A DNA stretch of 64,000 bases from Ramlibacter pinisoli (GCF_009758015.1 NZ_WSEL01000011.1:1-64000); one strand, 5' to 3'. Counted from the stretch's first letter, positions 32,328 to 40,776 are shown. The notes: generated from the sequence alone by a model not told the origin. A program made the numbers and translations.

Positions 32328-32873
32328 GTGGCTGCGCCGGCCCTGACCTTCCCGCCCGACCTGCTGCTCGCCGCCCAGGGTGTGCGGGTGGCGTTCTTCG
32401 ACGTCGACGGCGTTCTCACCGACGGCGGGCTCTACCTGTCCGAGGCCGGCGAGTCGCTCAAGCGCTTCCACATCCTCGACGGGCTCGGGCTCAAGCTGCT
32501 GCAGCGCGCCGGCATCACGCCGGCCGTGATCACCGGGCGCGACTCGGCGCCGCTGCGGACTCGCTTGGCGGCGCTGGGCATCGACCAGGTGCACTACGGC
32601 ACCGAGGACAAGGCGCCGGCGGCCGAGAAGACGCTGGCGGCGCTCGGCCTGGGCTGGTCGCAGGCCGCGGCCATCGGCGACGACTGGCCCGACCTGCCGG
32701 TGCTGCGCCGCTGCGCGTTCGCGGCCGCGCCGGCCAACGCCCATGCCGAGGTGAAGGCGCAGGCCCGCTACGTCACCAGCGCCGCCGGCGGCCATGGCGC
32801 GGCGCGCGAGTTCTGCGACCTGCTGCTGGTGGCCAGTGGGCGCTACGTCCAGCTGCTGGACCGCTACGCGTGA
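32328..32873 (+). CDS. kdsC: 3-deoxy-manno-octulosonate-8-phosphatase
   Basis: 181 aa HAD-superfamily phosphatase without a cap domain, normal for KdsC. The HAD motifs are FFDVDGVLTDG at residues 22-32, VITGRDS and GDDWPDLPVL. It releases KDO from KDO-8-phosphate. The GTG start lies 2 nt after kdsD, and its stop overlaps the lptC GTG. Confidence 0.95.
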   Translation: MAAPALTFPPDLLLAAQGVRVAFFDVDGVLTDGGLYLSEAGESLKRFHILDGLGLKLLQRAGITPAVITGRDSAPLRTRLAALGIDQVHYGTEDKAPAAEKTLAALGLGWSQAAAIGDDWPDLPVLRRCAFAAAPANAHAEVKAQARYVTSAAGGHGAAREFCDLLLVASGRYVQLLDRYA

Positions 32874-33514
32874 ACAAGGCGCGCGCCGTCGCCGGCTGGC
32901 AGTGGCTGCGCGCCACCGGCGACCGGCTGGCCATCTACCTGCCGGTCATCCTGATGGGGCTGCTGGCCCTGGGCACCTACTGGCTGGCCAGCAACACGCC
33001 GACCTTCTTCGGCGCCTCCGATGCGCAGAAGACGCCGACCCACGATCCCGACTACTTCATGCGCGGCTTCTCGGTGAAGACCTACGACCCCACCGGGCGG
33101 CTCAAGAGCGAGATCTTCGGCACCGAGGCGCGCCACTACCCGGACACCGACACGCTGGAGATCGACCAGGTGCGCATCCGCTCCTACGACGAGAAGGGCG
33201 CGGTGACGGTGGCGACGGCGCGCAAGGGCATCAGCAACGGCGACGGCAGCGAGGCCCAGCTGATGGGCGACGCGGTCGTGGTGCGCGACGCGTTGCCGGA
33301 CACGAACACGCCGCGGATGGAGTTCCGCGGCGAGTTCCTGCACGTGTTCGTCAACACCGAGCGGGTGAAGTCGCACCTGCCGGTGACGCTGATCCGCGGC
33401 ACCGACCGCTTCATCGCCGACCAGATGGACTACGACAACCTCGACCGGGTGATGGACCTGCGCGGCCGCGTGCGCGGGGTGCTGATGCCCCAGGGCCGCA
33501 AGCCGGCGCCATGA
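32870..33514 (+). CDS. lptC: LPS export ABC transporter periplasmic protein LptC
   Basis: 214 aa. One N-terminal membrane anchor (LAIYLPVILMGLLALGTYWLA) is followed by the beta-jellyroll domain (PDYFMRGFSVKTYDPTGRLKSEIFGTEARHYPDTDTLEI). LptC bridges LptBFG and LptA in LPS export. The GTG start overlaps kdsC. The usual lptA-lptB do not follow; an SDR gene takes their place. Confidence 0.93.
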   Translation: MNKARAVAGWQWLRATGDRLAIYLPVILMGLLALGTYWLASNTPTFFGASDAQKTPTHDPDYFMRGFSVKTYDPTGRLKSEIFGTEARHYPDTDTLEIDQVRIRSYDEKGAVTVATARKGISNGDGSEAQLMGDAVVVRDALPDTNTPRMEFRGEFLHVFVNTERVKSHLPVTLIRGTDRFIADQMDYDNLDRVMDLRGRVRGVLMPQGRKPAP

Positions 33515-33530
33515 GACGCGGGACGCGCGC

Positions 33531-34304
33531 GTGAGCGGGCTGGTATTCATCACCGGCGCCTCCAGCGGCATCGGCCAGGCCCTGGCCTGGCGCTACTACC
33601 AGGCCGGCTGGTCGCTGGCGCTGGCGGCGCGGCGCAGTGGCGAGATCCAGGCCTGGGCGGCGCAGCAGGGCATCGATCCCGGGCGCTGCCGCATCTACGC
33701 GGCCGACGTCGCCGAAACCGACAGCATCGTGGCGGCCGGGCGGCAGTGCCTCGCCAGCCAGGGGCTGCCCGACGTGGTGATCGCCAACGCCGGCATCAGC
33801 CTCGGCGTCGACAGCGCCGAGCGCGCCGACCTGGACGTGATCGCGCGCACCTTCGCCACCAACAACGTCGGCCTGGCGGCCACCTTCCATCCCTTCATCG
33901 CGGCCATGGCGGCGCGACGCGCCGGCACGCTGGTGGGCATCGCCAGCGTGGCCGGCATCCGCGGCCTGCCGGGCCATGGGGCCTACTGCGCCAGCAAGGC
34001 CGCCGTCATCGCCTACTGCGAGAGCCTGCGCGGCGAGCTGCGCCCGGCCGGGGTGCGGGTGGTGACCATCAGCCCGGGCTACATCGACACCCCGCTGACG
34101 CGCCAGAACCGCTACCGCATGCCGTTCCTGATGGCGCCGCCGGCGTTCGCCGACCAGGCCTTCCGCACCATCGCGGCCGGCCGCAGCTACCGCGTCATTC
34201 CCTGGCCGATGGGCGTGGTCGCCAAGCTGCTGCGCCTGCTGCCCGACCCGCTGTTCGACCGCCTGCTGGCCGGCCGTCCGCGCAAGCACCGCCAAGGCGG
34301 CTGA
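33531..34304 (+). CDS. SDR family NAD(P)-dependent oxidoreductase
   Basis: 257 aa classical short-chain dehydrogenase. It has TGASSGIGQALA for the cofactor, NAGIS near residue 85, catalytic Ser in SVAG and YCASK (Tyr/Lys), then PGYIDTPLT. The C-terminal stretch LLRLLPDPLFDRLLAGRPRK is amphipathic and could associate with membrane. The GTG start lies 16 nt after lptC, so it may be co-transcribed. The substrate is unknown. Confidence 0.9.
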   Translation: MSGLVFITGASSGIGQALAWRYYQAGWSLALAARRSGEIQAWAAQQGIDPGRCRIYAADVAETDSIVAAGRQCLASQGLPDVVIANAGISLGVDSAERADLDVIARTFATNNVGLAATFHPFIAAMAARRAGTLVGIASVAGIRGLPGHGAYCASKAAVIAYCESLRGELRPAGVRVVTISPGYIDTPLTRQNRYRMPFLMAPPAFADQAFRTIAAGRSYRVIPWPMGVVAKLLRLLPDPLFDRLLAGRPRKHRQGG

Positions 34305-34447
34305 GCGCGCCGCCCGCGCGGCGGGCCCCGACCACCACCAACAGACGCGACGGTGCCGCCGGCACGGGCGGCCGGGCCGGCGCGCCGTTCGTCGGCGCCT
34401 GCCAAACCCGTCCCCGGCTGAGCTTGTCATTGAATTGCGTTGATCTA

Positions 34448-34461
34448 AATTGAATTCAATT
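34448..34461. promoter_or_regulatory. Palindrome upstream of the second tetR gene
   Basis: AATTGAATTCAATT is a perfect 14-base palindrome ending 13 nt before the ATG at 34475. A further half site ATTGAATTG lies at 34431-34439. It is a likely autoregulatory operator for the TetR protein. Confidence 0.6.
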
Positions 34462-34474
34462 CAGGAGACGACCG

Positions 34475-35110
34475 ATGGCACCCCGCGCCTACCACAGCGA
34501 AACCCGCCTGCAGCAGCAGGCCGCGCTGAAGGACCGCATCGCGGCGGCGGCGGCGCGGCTGCACGCGCTGCGCGGTGCCCAGGGCACCAGCTGGGCCGCC
34601 ATCGCGCAGGAGGCCGGGGTGTCGCTGCCGACCGTCTACAAGCACTTCCCCGACTACGACAGCCTGATCCCGGCCTGCACCGGCCACGCGGCGCGCGGTG
34701 CCCCGCCGTTGCCGGCCGAGCGCATCCTGGCGCACACCGAGCTGGCGGCCGCCGTGGCCGATCTGGTCGAGGCGATGGACCGGCTGCACGCCTACTACGA
34801 GCCCTGGCTGGCATGGGGCGAGCACCGGACGCTCGACGCGGTGGCGCGCTTTGCCGACACGCAGCGGGCCGAGCTGACCGGGCTGTGCCGCGCCGTGCTG
34901 CTGCGCTGCGCGCCCGGGCTGGCCGAGCCGGACCGCATCGCGGCCGCTTGGCAGGCGCTGCTCGACTTCGATTTCTGGCACGGCCTGGTGCGCCACCACG
35001 GCCTGCCGCGCGCCGCGGTGCGGCGCACCACCGCTGAACTCCTGCTGGCTGTCACCGGACCGCAGCCTGCAGCGACCCCCGCGCGTCCGACACGAAAGCC
35101 TGCCCCATGA
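34475..35110 (+). CDS. TetR/AcrR family transcriptional regulator
   Basis: 211 aa. The helix-turn-helix is at about residues 18-62 (RIAAAAARLHALRGAQGTSWAAIAQEAGVSLPTVYKHFPDYDSLI). The C-terminal ligand domain is not recognisable. A palindrome spans its upstream region and a GGAG lies before the ATG. The stop overlaps the start of the MBL-fold gene (ATGA), so the two form an operon and the hydrolase-like protein is probably its target or co-expressed partner. Confidence 0.9.
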   Translation: MAPRAYHSETRLQQQAALKDRIAAAAARLHALRGAQGTSWAAIAQEAGVSLPTVYKHFPDYDSLIPACTGHAARGAPPLPAERILAHTELAAAVADLVEAMDRLHAYYEPWLAWGEHRTLDAVARFADTQRAELTGLCRAVLLRCAPGLAEPDRIAAAWQALLDFDFWHGLVRHHGLPRAAVRRTTAELLLAVTGPQPAATPARPTRKPAP

Positions 35111-35826
35111 CCGAACCGCTTGCCTCCATCCAACCCGTCGGCCAGGACATCTGGCGCATCAGCGTGCCAGTCCCGCCGAGCCAGTTCCCGGGTGGGTTCT
35201 CCTTCAACCAGTACCTGGTGGTGGACGAGCGGCCCCTGCTCTTCCACACCGGGCCCAAGAAGCTGTTCGGCCAGGTGCGCGAGCAGATCGAGAAGGTGCT
35301 GCCGGTCGACCAGCTGCGCTACATCGCTTTCTCGCACGTGGAAGCCGACGAGTGCGGCGCCCTGCCCGACTTCCTGGCGCTGGCGCCGCAGGCCCGGCCG
35401 GTGTGCGGCCGTGTGGCGGCCATGGTCTCGATCAGCGACCTGGTGGACGTCGAGCCGGTGGCCCTGGACGATGGCCAGGTGCTCGACCTCGGGCGGCACC
35501 AGCTGGTGTGGCAGGACACGCCGCACCTGCCGCACGGCTGGGAATGCGGTTACCTGTTCGACCGCACCACCGGCACGCTGTTCTGCGGCGACCTGTTCAC
35601 CCAGCCGGGCACCGGCGACGTGGCGCTGGTGACGCACGACATCCTGGGCCCCAGCGAGGCCTTCCGGCGCGAGATGGACTACTTCTCCCACAGCCGCGAT
35701 GCGCAGACGATGGTCGAGAAGCTGGCCCGGCTGGAGCCCTCGCTGCTGGCCTGCATGCACGGCAGTGCCTGGAAGGGCGATGGCGCCGCCCTGCTGCGCA
35801 GCCTGGGGACGGCACTGGCCCACTGA
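35107..35826 (+). CDS. MBL-fold metallohydrolase, ODP-like
   Basis: 239 aa. The metal-binding SHVEADECGALP (HxExD in place of HxHxDH), HLPHGWECGYLF, LFCGDLF and CMHGSAWKG resemble the di-iron oxygen-binding (ODP) and flavodiiron branch of metallo-beta-lactamase proteins. The N-terminus (FSFNQYLVVDERPLLFHTG) is also of that type. The reaction is unknown; oxygen or NO chemistry is possible by family. It is coupled to the tetR gene and ends before a bidirectional terminator. Confidence 0.88.
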   Translation: MTEPLASIQPVGQDIWRISVPVPPSQFPGGFSFNQYLVVDERPLLFHTGPKKLFGQVREQIEKVLPVDQLRYIAFSHVEADECGALPDFLALAPQARPVCGRVAAMVSISDLVDVEPVALDDGQVLDLGRHQLVWQDTPHLPHGWECGYLFDRTTGTLFCGDLFTQPGTGDVALVTHDILGPSEAFRREMDYFSHSRDAQTMVEKLARLEPSLLACMHGSAWKGDGAALLRSLGTALAH

Positions 35827-35843
35827 CGGCGGGCCGGAAACGA

Positions 35844-35871
35844 CAAAGCCCGTCCGGGGACGGGCTTTTGT
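35844..35871. terminator. Bidirectional terminator between MBL and RRM genes
   Basis: AAGCCCGTCC (35846-35855) pairs with GGACGGGCTT (35858-35867), with A residues before and T residues after. It serves both convergent genes. Confidence 0.88.
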
Positions 35872-35910
35872 CGTTCGGCGCCTGGGTGCGGCGCCGGGAT
35901 CGCGCAGTGC

Positions 35911-36405
35911 TTAGTAACCGCCGCGGTTGCCGCCGCCGCGCGGGCCGGAGCCGTACGGGCTGCGGAAGCCGCCGTCGCCGCCGCCACCACCGCTGCGGCC
36001 ACCGCCGCCGCCGCCGTAGCCGCCGCCACCGCTGCGGCCACCACCGCCGCCGCCGCCGTAGCCGCCACCGCCGCCACCACCACCGTAGCCGCCGCCGCCA
36101 CCACCGCCGCCGTAGCCGCCGCCACCGCCGCCGTAGCCGCCGGTGCGCGGACGCGATTCCATCGGACGCGCTTCGTTGACCACCACGCTACGGCCGCCCA
36201 GCGGCTGGCCGTTCATGCCGTTGATGGCAGCTTGCGCTTCGGCATCGCTGCCCATCTCGACGAATCCGAAGCCCTTGGAGCGGCCGGTGTCGCGCTCCAT
36301 CATGACCTTGGCGCTGGTGACGGCGCCGAATTGGCTGAATGCCTGCTCGAGGTCGCTGTCGCGCACCGAGTAGGGCAGGTTACCCACGTAAAGTTTGTTG
36401 CCCAT
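35911..36405 (-). CDS. Glycine-rich RRM RNA-binding protein
   Basis: 164 aa. Residues 1-80 form one RNA-recognition motif with RNP2 KLYVGNLPY and RNP1 SKGFGFVEM. The rest is a low-complexity tail of GGGGGGYGGG repeats with scattered Arg/Ser, ending RGGGNRGGY. Such proteins in cyanobacteria and betaproteobacteria bind RNA and are often cold-induced. The sharp drop in DNA complexity (35930-36140) is the Gly codons. A long leader of over 100 nt precedes it. Confidence 0.95.
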   Translation of the reverse strand: MGNKLYVGNLPYSVRDSDLEQAFSQFGAVTSAKVMMERDTGRSKGFGFVEMGSDAEAQAAINGMNGQPLGGRSVVVNEARPMESRPRTGGYGGGGGGYGGGGGGGGYGGGGGGGGYGGGGGGGRSGGGGYGGGGGGRSGGGGGDGGFRSPYGSGPRGGGNRGGY

Positions 36406-36625
36406 CTGCTGGGACTCCTGAAAAAACCGATTGAACGAAAGCGATGGAGTCCCGAAAACGCATCAAAACCAGAAGCGAAAGTGACCTGTTCACCGCAAAC
36501 CGCGTGGCACTGCGAATCCACGTCGAGTCATTATGGAGCAGATACCCGGGCGTCACGCAAGGGGGGCAAGCCCACGCGCCCCGCGCTTTTTGCCGGCAAG
36601 GGCAGGATGTTTGTGAGCGAATGCA

Positions 36626-36829
36626 TCAGCCAGGGGCGTCGTCGCCAGCCTGCTGGCGCCAGCGCCCGAACGCCTCACGCATGAGCTGAAGCTGGCGCGC
36701 GAAGCGCGGGCAGGCCTCGCAGGCAGCCAGGTGCAGCCGCAACGCCACCCGGTCGGGCAGCGACAGCGCGCGGTCTTCGCGTGCCACCAGCAGGGCGGCG
36801 GCTTCCTTGCAGGTGCGGCGCAGGATCAT
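36626..36829 (-). CDS. zf-HC2 domain protein, putative anti-sigma factor
   Basis: 67 aa. It has the zinc-finger pattern HLAACEACPRFARQL (H-x3-C-x2-C) with an earlier Cys (RRTCKEAA). No membrane helix follows, so it would be a soluble, possibly redox-sensitive, anti-sigma factor. Its ATG overlaps the sigma gene stop (ATGA), a strong sign of partnership. Confidence 0.85.
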   Translation of the reverse strand: MILRRTCKEAAALLVAREDRALSLPDRVALRLHLAACEACPRFARQLQLMREAFGRWRQQAGDDAPG

Positions 36830-37389
36830 GGGGCGGACGGGGTGTGGAACCAGTTCAGGTCCAGGCACTCGCGCAGGCGCAGCCGGGCCCGGTGCAGCTG
36901 GACATAGAGGTTGGTCGGCGTTAGCGCCAATTCCTTGCAGATCTCGTCGCTGGAAAGCTCCAGCCACTCGCGCATCAGGAACACGCGGGCCATCGCCGGC
37001 GGCAGCTTCTGCACGCACAGTTCCAGGATCTCGAAGAACTGGCGCGACGCCAGCGCCCGCTCCGGATCGCCCCAGTCGGCCGGCGGGGCGGCGAAGTGGC
37101 CGTCGGCCCGGAACACCAGCGCCTCCAGTTCCGCGCTGCCATCGCCCTCCTCGCTGTCCAGCGCGACCTCGCGCCGGCGGCTGCGCAGGCAGTCGATCAC
37201 CTTGTGCTTGAGGATGCCGACCAGCCAGGTGCGCAGCTGCGAACGGCCGTCGAAGGCCTGCGGCCGGGACAGCGCCGCCAGCAGGGTTTCGGACACCGCG
37301 TCCTCGGCCCAGGCGTCGTTGCGCAGCTGCAGGCGCGCATAGCGCAGCAGGTAGCTGCGGTGCTCGGCGACGTCGAGTTCGAACGGCAT
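36826..37389 (-). CDS. ECF-type RNA polymerase sigma factor
   Basis: 187 aa. Region 2 is at about residues 8-75 (YLLRYARLQLRNDAWAEDAVSETLLAAL; LRTWLVGILKHKVIDCLR) and region 4 at 125-180 (LPPAMARVFLMREWLELSSDEICKELALTPTNLYVQLHRARLRLRECL). An acidic loop separates them. It probably directs transcription of a small stress regulon and is held in check by the overlapping zf-HC2 protein. The inducing signal is not visible. Confidence 0.93.
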   Translation of the reverse strand: MPFELDVAEHRSYLLRYARLQLRNDAWAEDAVSETLLAALSRPQAFDGRSQLRTWLVGILKHKVIDCLRSRRREVALDSEEGDGSAELEALVFRADGHFAAPPADWGDPERALASRQFFEILELCVQKLPPAMARVFLMREWLELSSDEICKELALTPTNLYVQLHRARLRLRECLDLNWFHTPSAP

Positions 37390-37448
37390 GGGCGGTCAGC
37401 GGGGCCGGAGCGGATGCTAGTCCCAGCGCGCGCCGGCTGCCGGGCGCC

Positions 37449-38651
37449 TCACCAGGTGGCTTCGCGCTCGGGCGTGGAGCCGATGCGGTGGATGGCCAGG
37501 TCGGCGCCCTCGTACTCCTCCTCCTGCGACAGGCGCAGGCCGACCACCAGCTTGAGCACGCCGTAGACCGCGAAGCCGCCGAGCAGCGCCCAGCCGACGC
37601 CCAGCAGGCTGCCGAGCGCCTGCGCGCCCAGGCTCACGCCGCCCAGGCCACCCAGCGCCTTGCTGCCGAAGATGCCGGCGGCCAGCCCGCCCCACAGCCC
37701 GCACAGCCCGTGCAGCGGCCAGACGCCCAGCACGTCGTCGATCTTCCAGCGGTTCTGGGCGATGGTGAACATCACCACGAACACTGCCCCGGCCACCCCG
37801 CCGACCGCCAGCGCGCCCAGCGGGTGCATCAGGTCGGAGCCGGCGCACACCGCCACCAGGCCGGCCAGCGGGCCGTTGTGGACGAAGCCGGGGTCGTTGC
37901 GCCCCAGCGCCAGCGCGGCCAGGGTGCCGCCCACCATCGCCATCAGCGAGTTGACGGCGACCAGGCCGGAGATCTTGTCGATCGTCTGGGCGCTCATCAC
38001 GTTGAAGCCGAACCAGCCCACGGTGAGGATCCAGGCGCCCAGCGCCAGGAACGGGATGTTGGACGGCGGGTGGGCCGAGACGGCGCCGTCCTTGCGGTAG
38101 CGGTTGCTGCGTGCGCCCAGCAGCAGCACCGCCGGCAACGCGATCCAGCCGCCCACCGCGTGCACCACCACCGAGCCGGCGAAGTCATGGAAGTCGGCGC
38201 CGGTGGCGGCCTGGATCCAGTCCTGGATGCCGAACGAGCGGTTCCAGGCCACGCCCTCGAACAGCGGATAGACCACGCCGACGATGACCGCGGTGGCCGC
38301 CAGCTGCGGGCCGAAGCGGGCCCGCTCGGCGATGCCGCCCGAGATGATGGCCGGGATGGCGCCGGCGAACGTGAGCAGGAAGAAGAACTTCACCAGTTCG
38401 TAGCCGTTGCGGGCCGCCAGCTGGTCGGCGCCGACCAGGAAGCTGGTGCCGTAGGCGACGCTGTAGCCGACCAGGAAGTAGGCCACCGTGGAGACGGCGA
38501 AGTCGCTGAGGATCTTGACCAGGGCGTTGACCTGGTTCTTCTTGCGCACGGTGCCCAGTTCGAGAAAGGCGAAGCCGGCATGCATGGCCAGCACCATGAT
38601 GCCGCCGAGCAGGATGAACAGGGCGTCCGAGCCCTGTTTGAGTGCTTCCAT
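37449..38651 (-). CDS. amt: Ammonium transporter (Amt family)
   Basis: 400 aa with about eleven membrane helices. The pattern is Amt/Rh: GSDALFILLGGIMVLAMHAGFAFLELGTVRKKNQVN, DFAGSVVVHAVGGWIAL with the pore histidine, and PLHGLCGLWGG with the second. It conducts ammonium into the cell. The C-terminal tail EEEYEGADLAIHRIGSTPEREATW is the GlnK-responsive type. No glnK is adjacent. The ATG at 38649-38651 was chosen because upstream sequence lacks a signal peptide and runs into the riboswitch region. Confidence 0.95.
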   Translation of the reverse strand: MEALKQGSDALFILLGGIMVLAMHAGFAFLELGTVRKKNQVNALVKILSDFAVSTVAYFLVGYSVAYGTSFLVGADQLAARNGYELVKFFFLLTFAGAIPAIISGGIAERARFGPQLAATAVIVGVVYPLFEGVAWNRSFGIQDWIQAATGADFHDFAGSVVVHAVGGWIALPAVLLLGARSNRYRKDGAVSAHPPSNIPFLALGAWILTVGWFGFNVMSAQTIDKISGLVAVNSLMAMVGGTLAALALGRNDPGFVHNGPLAGLVAVCAGSDLMHPLGALAVGGVAGAVFVVMFTIAQNRWKIDDVLGVWPLHGLCGLWGGLAAGIFGSKALGGLGGVSLGAQALGSLLGVGWALLGGFAVYGVLKLVVGLRLSQEEEYEGADLAIHRIGSTPEREATW

Positions 38652-38775
38652 GGGGGGTACTCCGGATGAAACTGCTTTGTTTTGGTGCGCATGGACCGAT
38701 CCGGCCGCATGCGCACCAAAGCTAAGCAATAAACGCGCCAGAAGAGTGCGATTCCTCTGGCCGGGTACAATGGTG

Positions 38776-38924
38776 GCTGTCATTGGGGAGTAGCCTCCCT
38801 TCCCGCAAGGGGAAGGGGCGTGCGTCAACAGACTTGGGCCTCGCGCCCATGGCGCCCGCGACTTCGGTTTGGCGAGACCTTTGACTGCGCAGCCCTCCTG
38901 TATGGCCGGGGCGCTGCGCAGTCA
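38776..38924 (+). promoter_or_regulatory. yybP-ykoY (Mn2+) riboswitch with expression platform
   Basis: The conserved elements are present in order: CATTGGGGAGTAGC (38781-38793), GTCAACAGACTTG (38824-38836) and GGCGAGACCTTTGAC (38871-38885). GTCA at 38779-38782 can pair with TGAC at 38882-38885 as P1. An alternative perfect 11-bp hairpin, TGACTGCGCAG (38882-38892) with CTGCGCAGTCA (38914-38924), shares the P1 3' strand, so the two folds exclude each other. A TACAAT (38765-38770) is a likely -10. The riboswitch precedes a Mn2+ exporter gene. Confidence 0.92.
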
Positions 38925-38957
38925 TTGGTGCGTCCGTCGCCCCGGCCGGAGTTCTCC

Positions 38958-39524
38958 ATGGAAGCCTTCCTCGTCTCCACCGGGCTGGTGGCCCTCGCCG
39001 AAATGGGCGACAAGACGCAGCTGCTGTCGCTGCTGCTGGCCGCCCGGTTCCGCAAGCCCTGGCCCATCGTCGCCGGCATCCTGGTGGCCACCCTGGCCAA
39101 CCACGCGCTGGCCGGCGCCGTCGGCGCCTGGATCACCGACTGGCTGGGGCCGCAGACCCTGCGCTGGATCCTGGGCGCCTCCTTCCTCGCCATGGCGGCC
39201 TGGATGCTGGTGCCCGACAAGCTCGACGAGGACGACGCGCCGGCCGGCGGCAGCCGCCTGGGCGTCTTTGCGACCACGCTGGTGGCGTTCTTCCTGGCCG
39301 AGATGGGCGACAAGACGCAGATCGCCACCGTCATGCTGGCCGCCCGCTTCGGCGCCTGGGCCTCGGTGGTGGCCGGCACCACGCTGGGCATGATGCTGGC
39401 CAACGCACCGGTGGTCTGGTTCGGCGACCGCATCGTGCGCCGGGTGCCGATCCGGCTGGTGCACCTGGTGTCGGCGGTGATCTTCCTGGTCCTCGGGGCG
39501 GCCGCCCTGCTGGGTGCCGGTTGA
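38958..39524 (+). CDS. mntX: TMEM165/GDT1 (UPF0016) family manganese exporter, MntX-like
   Basis: 188 aa with six predicted helices in two repeats, each with the E-x-G-D-K-T motif ([14 protein letters not shown] and [15 protein letters not shown]). Bacterial members export Mn2+. The Mn2+ riboswitch directly upstream supports this role. I chose the ATG at 38958 after CCGGAG; an upstream in-frame start at 38820 lies inside the riboswitch. Confidence 0.93.
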   Translation: MEAFLVSTGLVALAEMGDKTQLLSLLLAARFRKPWPIVAGILVATLANHALAGAVGAWITDWLGPQTLRWILGASFLAMAAWMLVPDKLDEDDAPAGGSRLGVFATTLVAFFLAEMGDKTQIATVMLAARFGAWASVVAGTTLGMMLANAPVVWFGDRIVRRVPIRLVHLVSAVIFLVLGAAALLGAG

Positions 39525-39540
39525 TATACTGCCCGCTCAC

Positions 39541-39595
39541 AGCGCCGATTTGCTTCCGCTTGCGGGCGCTCAACAAGTTCAGCTAAAGACGAAGC
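39541..39595 (+). promoter_or_regulatory. SAM-II riboswitch upstream of metX
   Basis: AGCGCC (39541-39546) pairs with GGCGCT (39565-39570) as P1. Loop bases GCTTC (39552-39556) pair with GAAGC (39591-39595) as the H-type pseudoknot P2, and the conserved GATTTG, CTTGC and GCTAAAG are in place. This is the SAM-II (metA) fold, which senses S-adenosylmethionine. A TATACT at 39525-39530 could be the -10. It is followed by a terminator and metX. Confidence 0.85.
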
Positions 39596-39603
39596 CCCGC
39601 GTC

Positions 39604-39639
39604 AAACCCGGCCTCGTTCTGCAGCGAGCCGGGTTTTTT
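39604..39639 (+). terminator. Attenuator terminator directly before metX
   Basis: AAACCCGGC (39604-39612) pairs with GCCGGGTTT (39628-39636), with an inner TCG/CGA pairing, then further T. It ends 6 nt before the metX ATG, so SAM-induced termination would stop transcription just before the gene. Confidence 0.88.
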
Positions 39640-39645
39640 GTTGCC

Positions 39646-40776
39646 ATGACGCTGATCGCCGAATCGAAGGCCATGCATTTCGTCGAGCCGCTGCCGCTGC
39701 GCAGCGGCGCCGCGGTGCACGGCTACGACCTCGCCTACGAGACCTACGGCACGCTCAATGCCGACCGCTCCAACGCGGTGCTGGTCTGCCATGCCCTCAA
39801 CGCCTCGCACCACGTCGCCGGGGTGTATCCGGGCCAGGACCACTCGGAGGGCTGGTGGGACTCGATGATCGGGCCCGGCAAGCCGGTCGACACCGACCGC
39901 TTCTTCGTCATCGGCGTCAACAACCTGGGCTCGTGCTTCGGCTCCACCGGCCCGATGCACGTCAACCCCGACACCGGCCGCGTCTGGGGCGCCGACTTCC
40001 CGGTGGTGACGGTGGAGGACTGGGTCGACGCCCAGGCCCGCCTGCTGGACCGGCTGCAGGTGCGGCAGCTGGCGGCCGTGATGGGCGGCAGCCTGGGCGG
40101 GATGCAGGCGCTGTCGTGGACGCTGCAGTACCCGGACCGGGTGCGCCACGCGGCCGTGATCGCCAGCGCGCCCAACCTGACGGCCGAGAACATCGCCTTC
40201 AACGAGGTGGCGCGGCGCGCCATCGTCACCGACCCGGATTTCCACGGCGGCCACTTCTACGAGCACGGCGTGGTGCCGCGGCGCGGCCTGCGCATCGCCC
40301 GCATGATCGGCCACATCACCTACCTGTCGGACGACGTGATGAACGAGCGCTTCGGGCGCCAGTTGCGCGACGGCCTGGACATCCACTACACCACCCAGGA
40401 CATCGAGTTCCAGATCGAGAGCTACCTGCGCCACCAGGGCGACAAGTTCAGCGAGTACTTCGACGCCAACACCTACCTGCTGATCACCCGCGCGCTCGAC
40501 TACTTCGATCCGGCGCGCCGGCACGACGGCCAGCTGTCCAAGGCGCTGGCGGCGGCGACGGCCAACTTCCTGCTGGTGAGCTTCACCACCGACTGGCGCT
40601 TCTCGCCCCGGCGCAGCCGCGAGATCGTCAAGGCCCTGCTGGACAACCGGCGCAGCTGCACCTACGCCGAGATCGACGCCCCGCACGGCCACGACGCCTT
40701 CCTGCTGGAGGACCCGCGCTACCTGGCGCTGGTGCGCGCCTGGTTCGACCGCATCGGCAAGGAGGTGGGGCGATGA
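39646..40776 (+). CDS. metX: Homoserine O-acyltransferase MetX
   Basis: 376 aa alpha/beta hydrolase-fold enzyme that acylates homoserine in methionine synthesis. It has [14 protein letters not shown], the nucleophile elbow [10 protein letters not shown] (Ser near residue 145), [11 protein letters not shown] and APHGHDAFL with the catalytic His. Whether it uses acetyl- or succinyl-CoA cannot be told from sequence alone. The ATG follows the terminator so closely that no normal Shine-Dalgarno fits. The stop overlaps metW (ATGA). Confidence 0.95.
   Translation: MTLIAESKAMHFVEPLPLRSGAAVHGYDLAYETYGTLNADRSNAVLVCHALNASHHVAGVYPGQDHSEGWWDSMIGPGKPVDTDRFFVIGVNNLGSCFGSTGPMHVNPDTGRVWGADFPVVTVEDWVDAQARLLDRLQVRQLAAVMGGSLGGMQALSWTLQYPDRVRHAAVIASAPNLTAENIAFNEVARRAIVTDPDFHGGHFYEHGVVPRRGLRIARMIGHITYLSDDVMNERFGRQLRDGLDIHYTTQDIEFQIESYLRHQGDKFSEYFDANTYLLITRALDYFDPARRHDGQLSKALAAATANFLLVSFTTDWRFSPRRSREIVKALLDNRRSCTYAEIDAPHGHDAFLLEDPRYLALVRAWFDRIGKEVGR

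Noticed and set aside
35930..36140. Dense short repeat that could look like a CRISPR or satellite
   Set aside because: The repeats are Gly/Tyr codons of the RRM protein tail, without spacers. No CRISPR array was seen anywhere.
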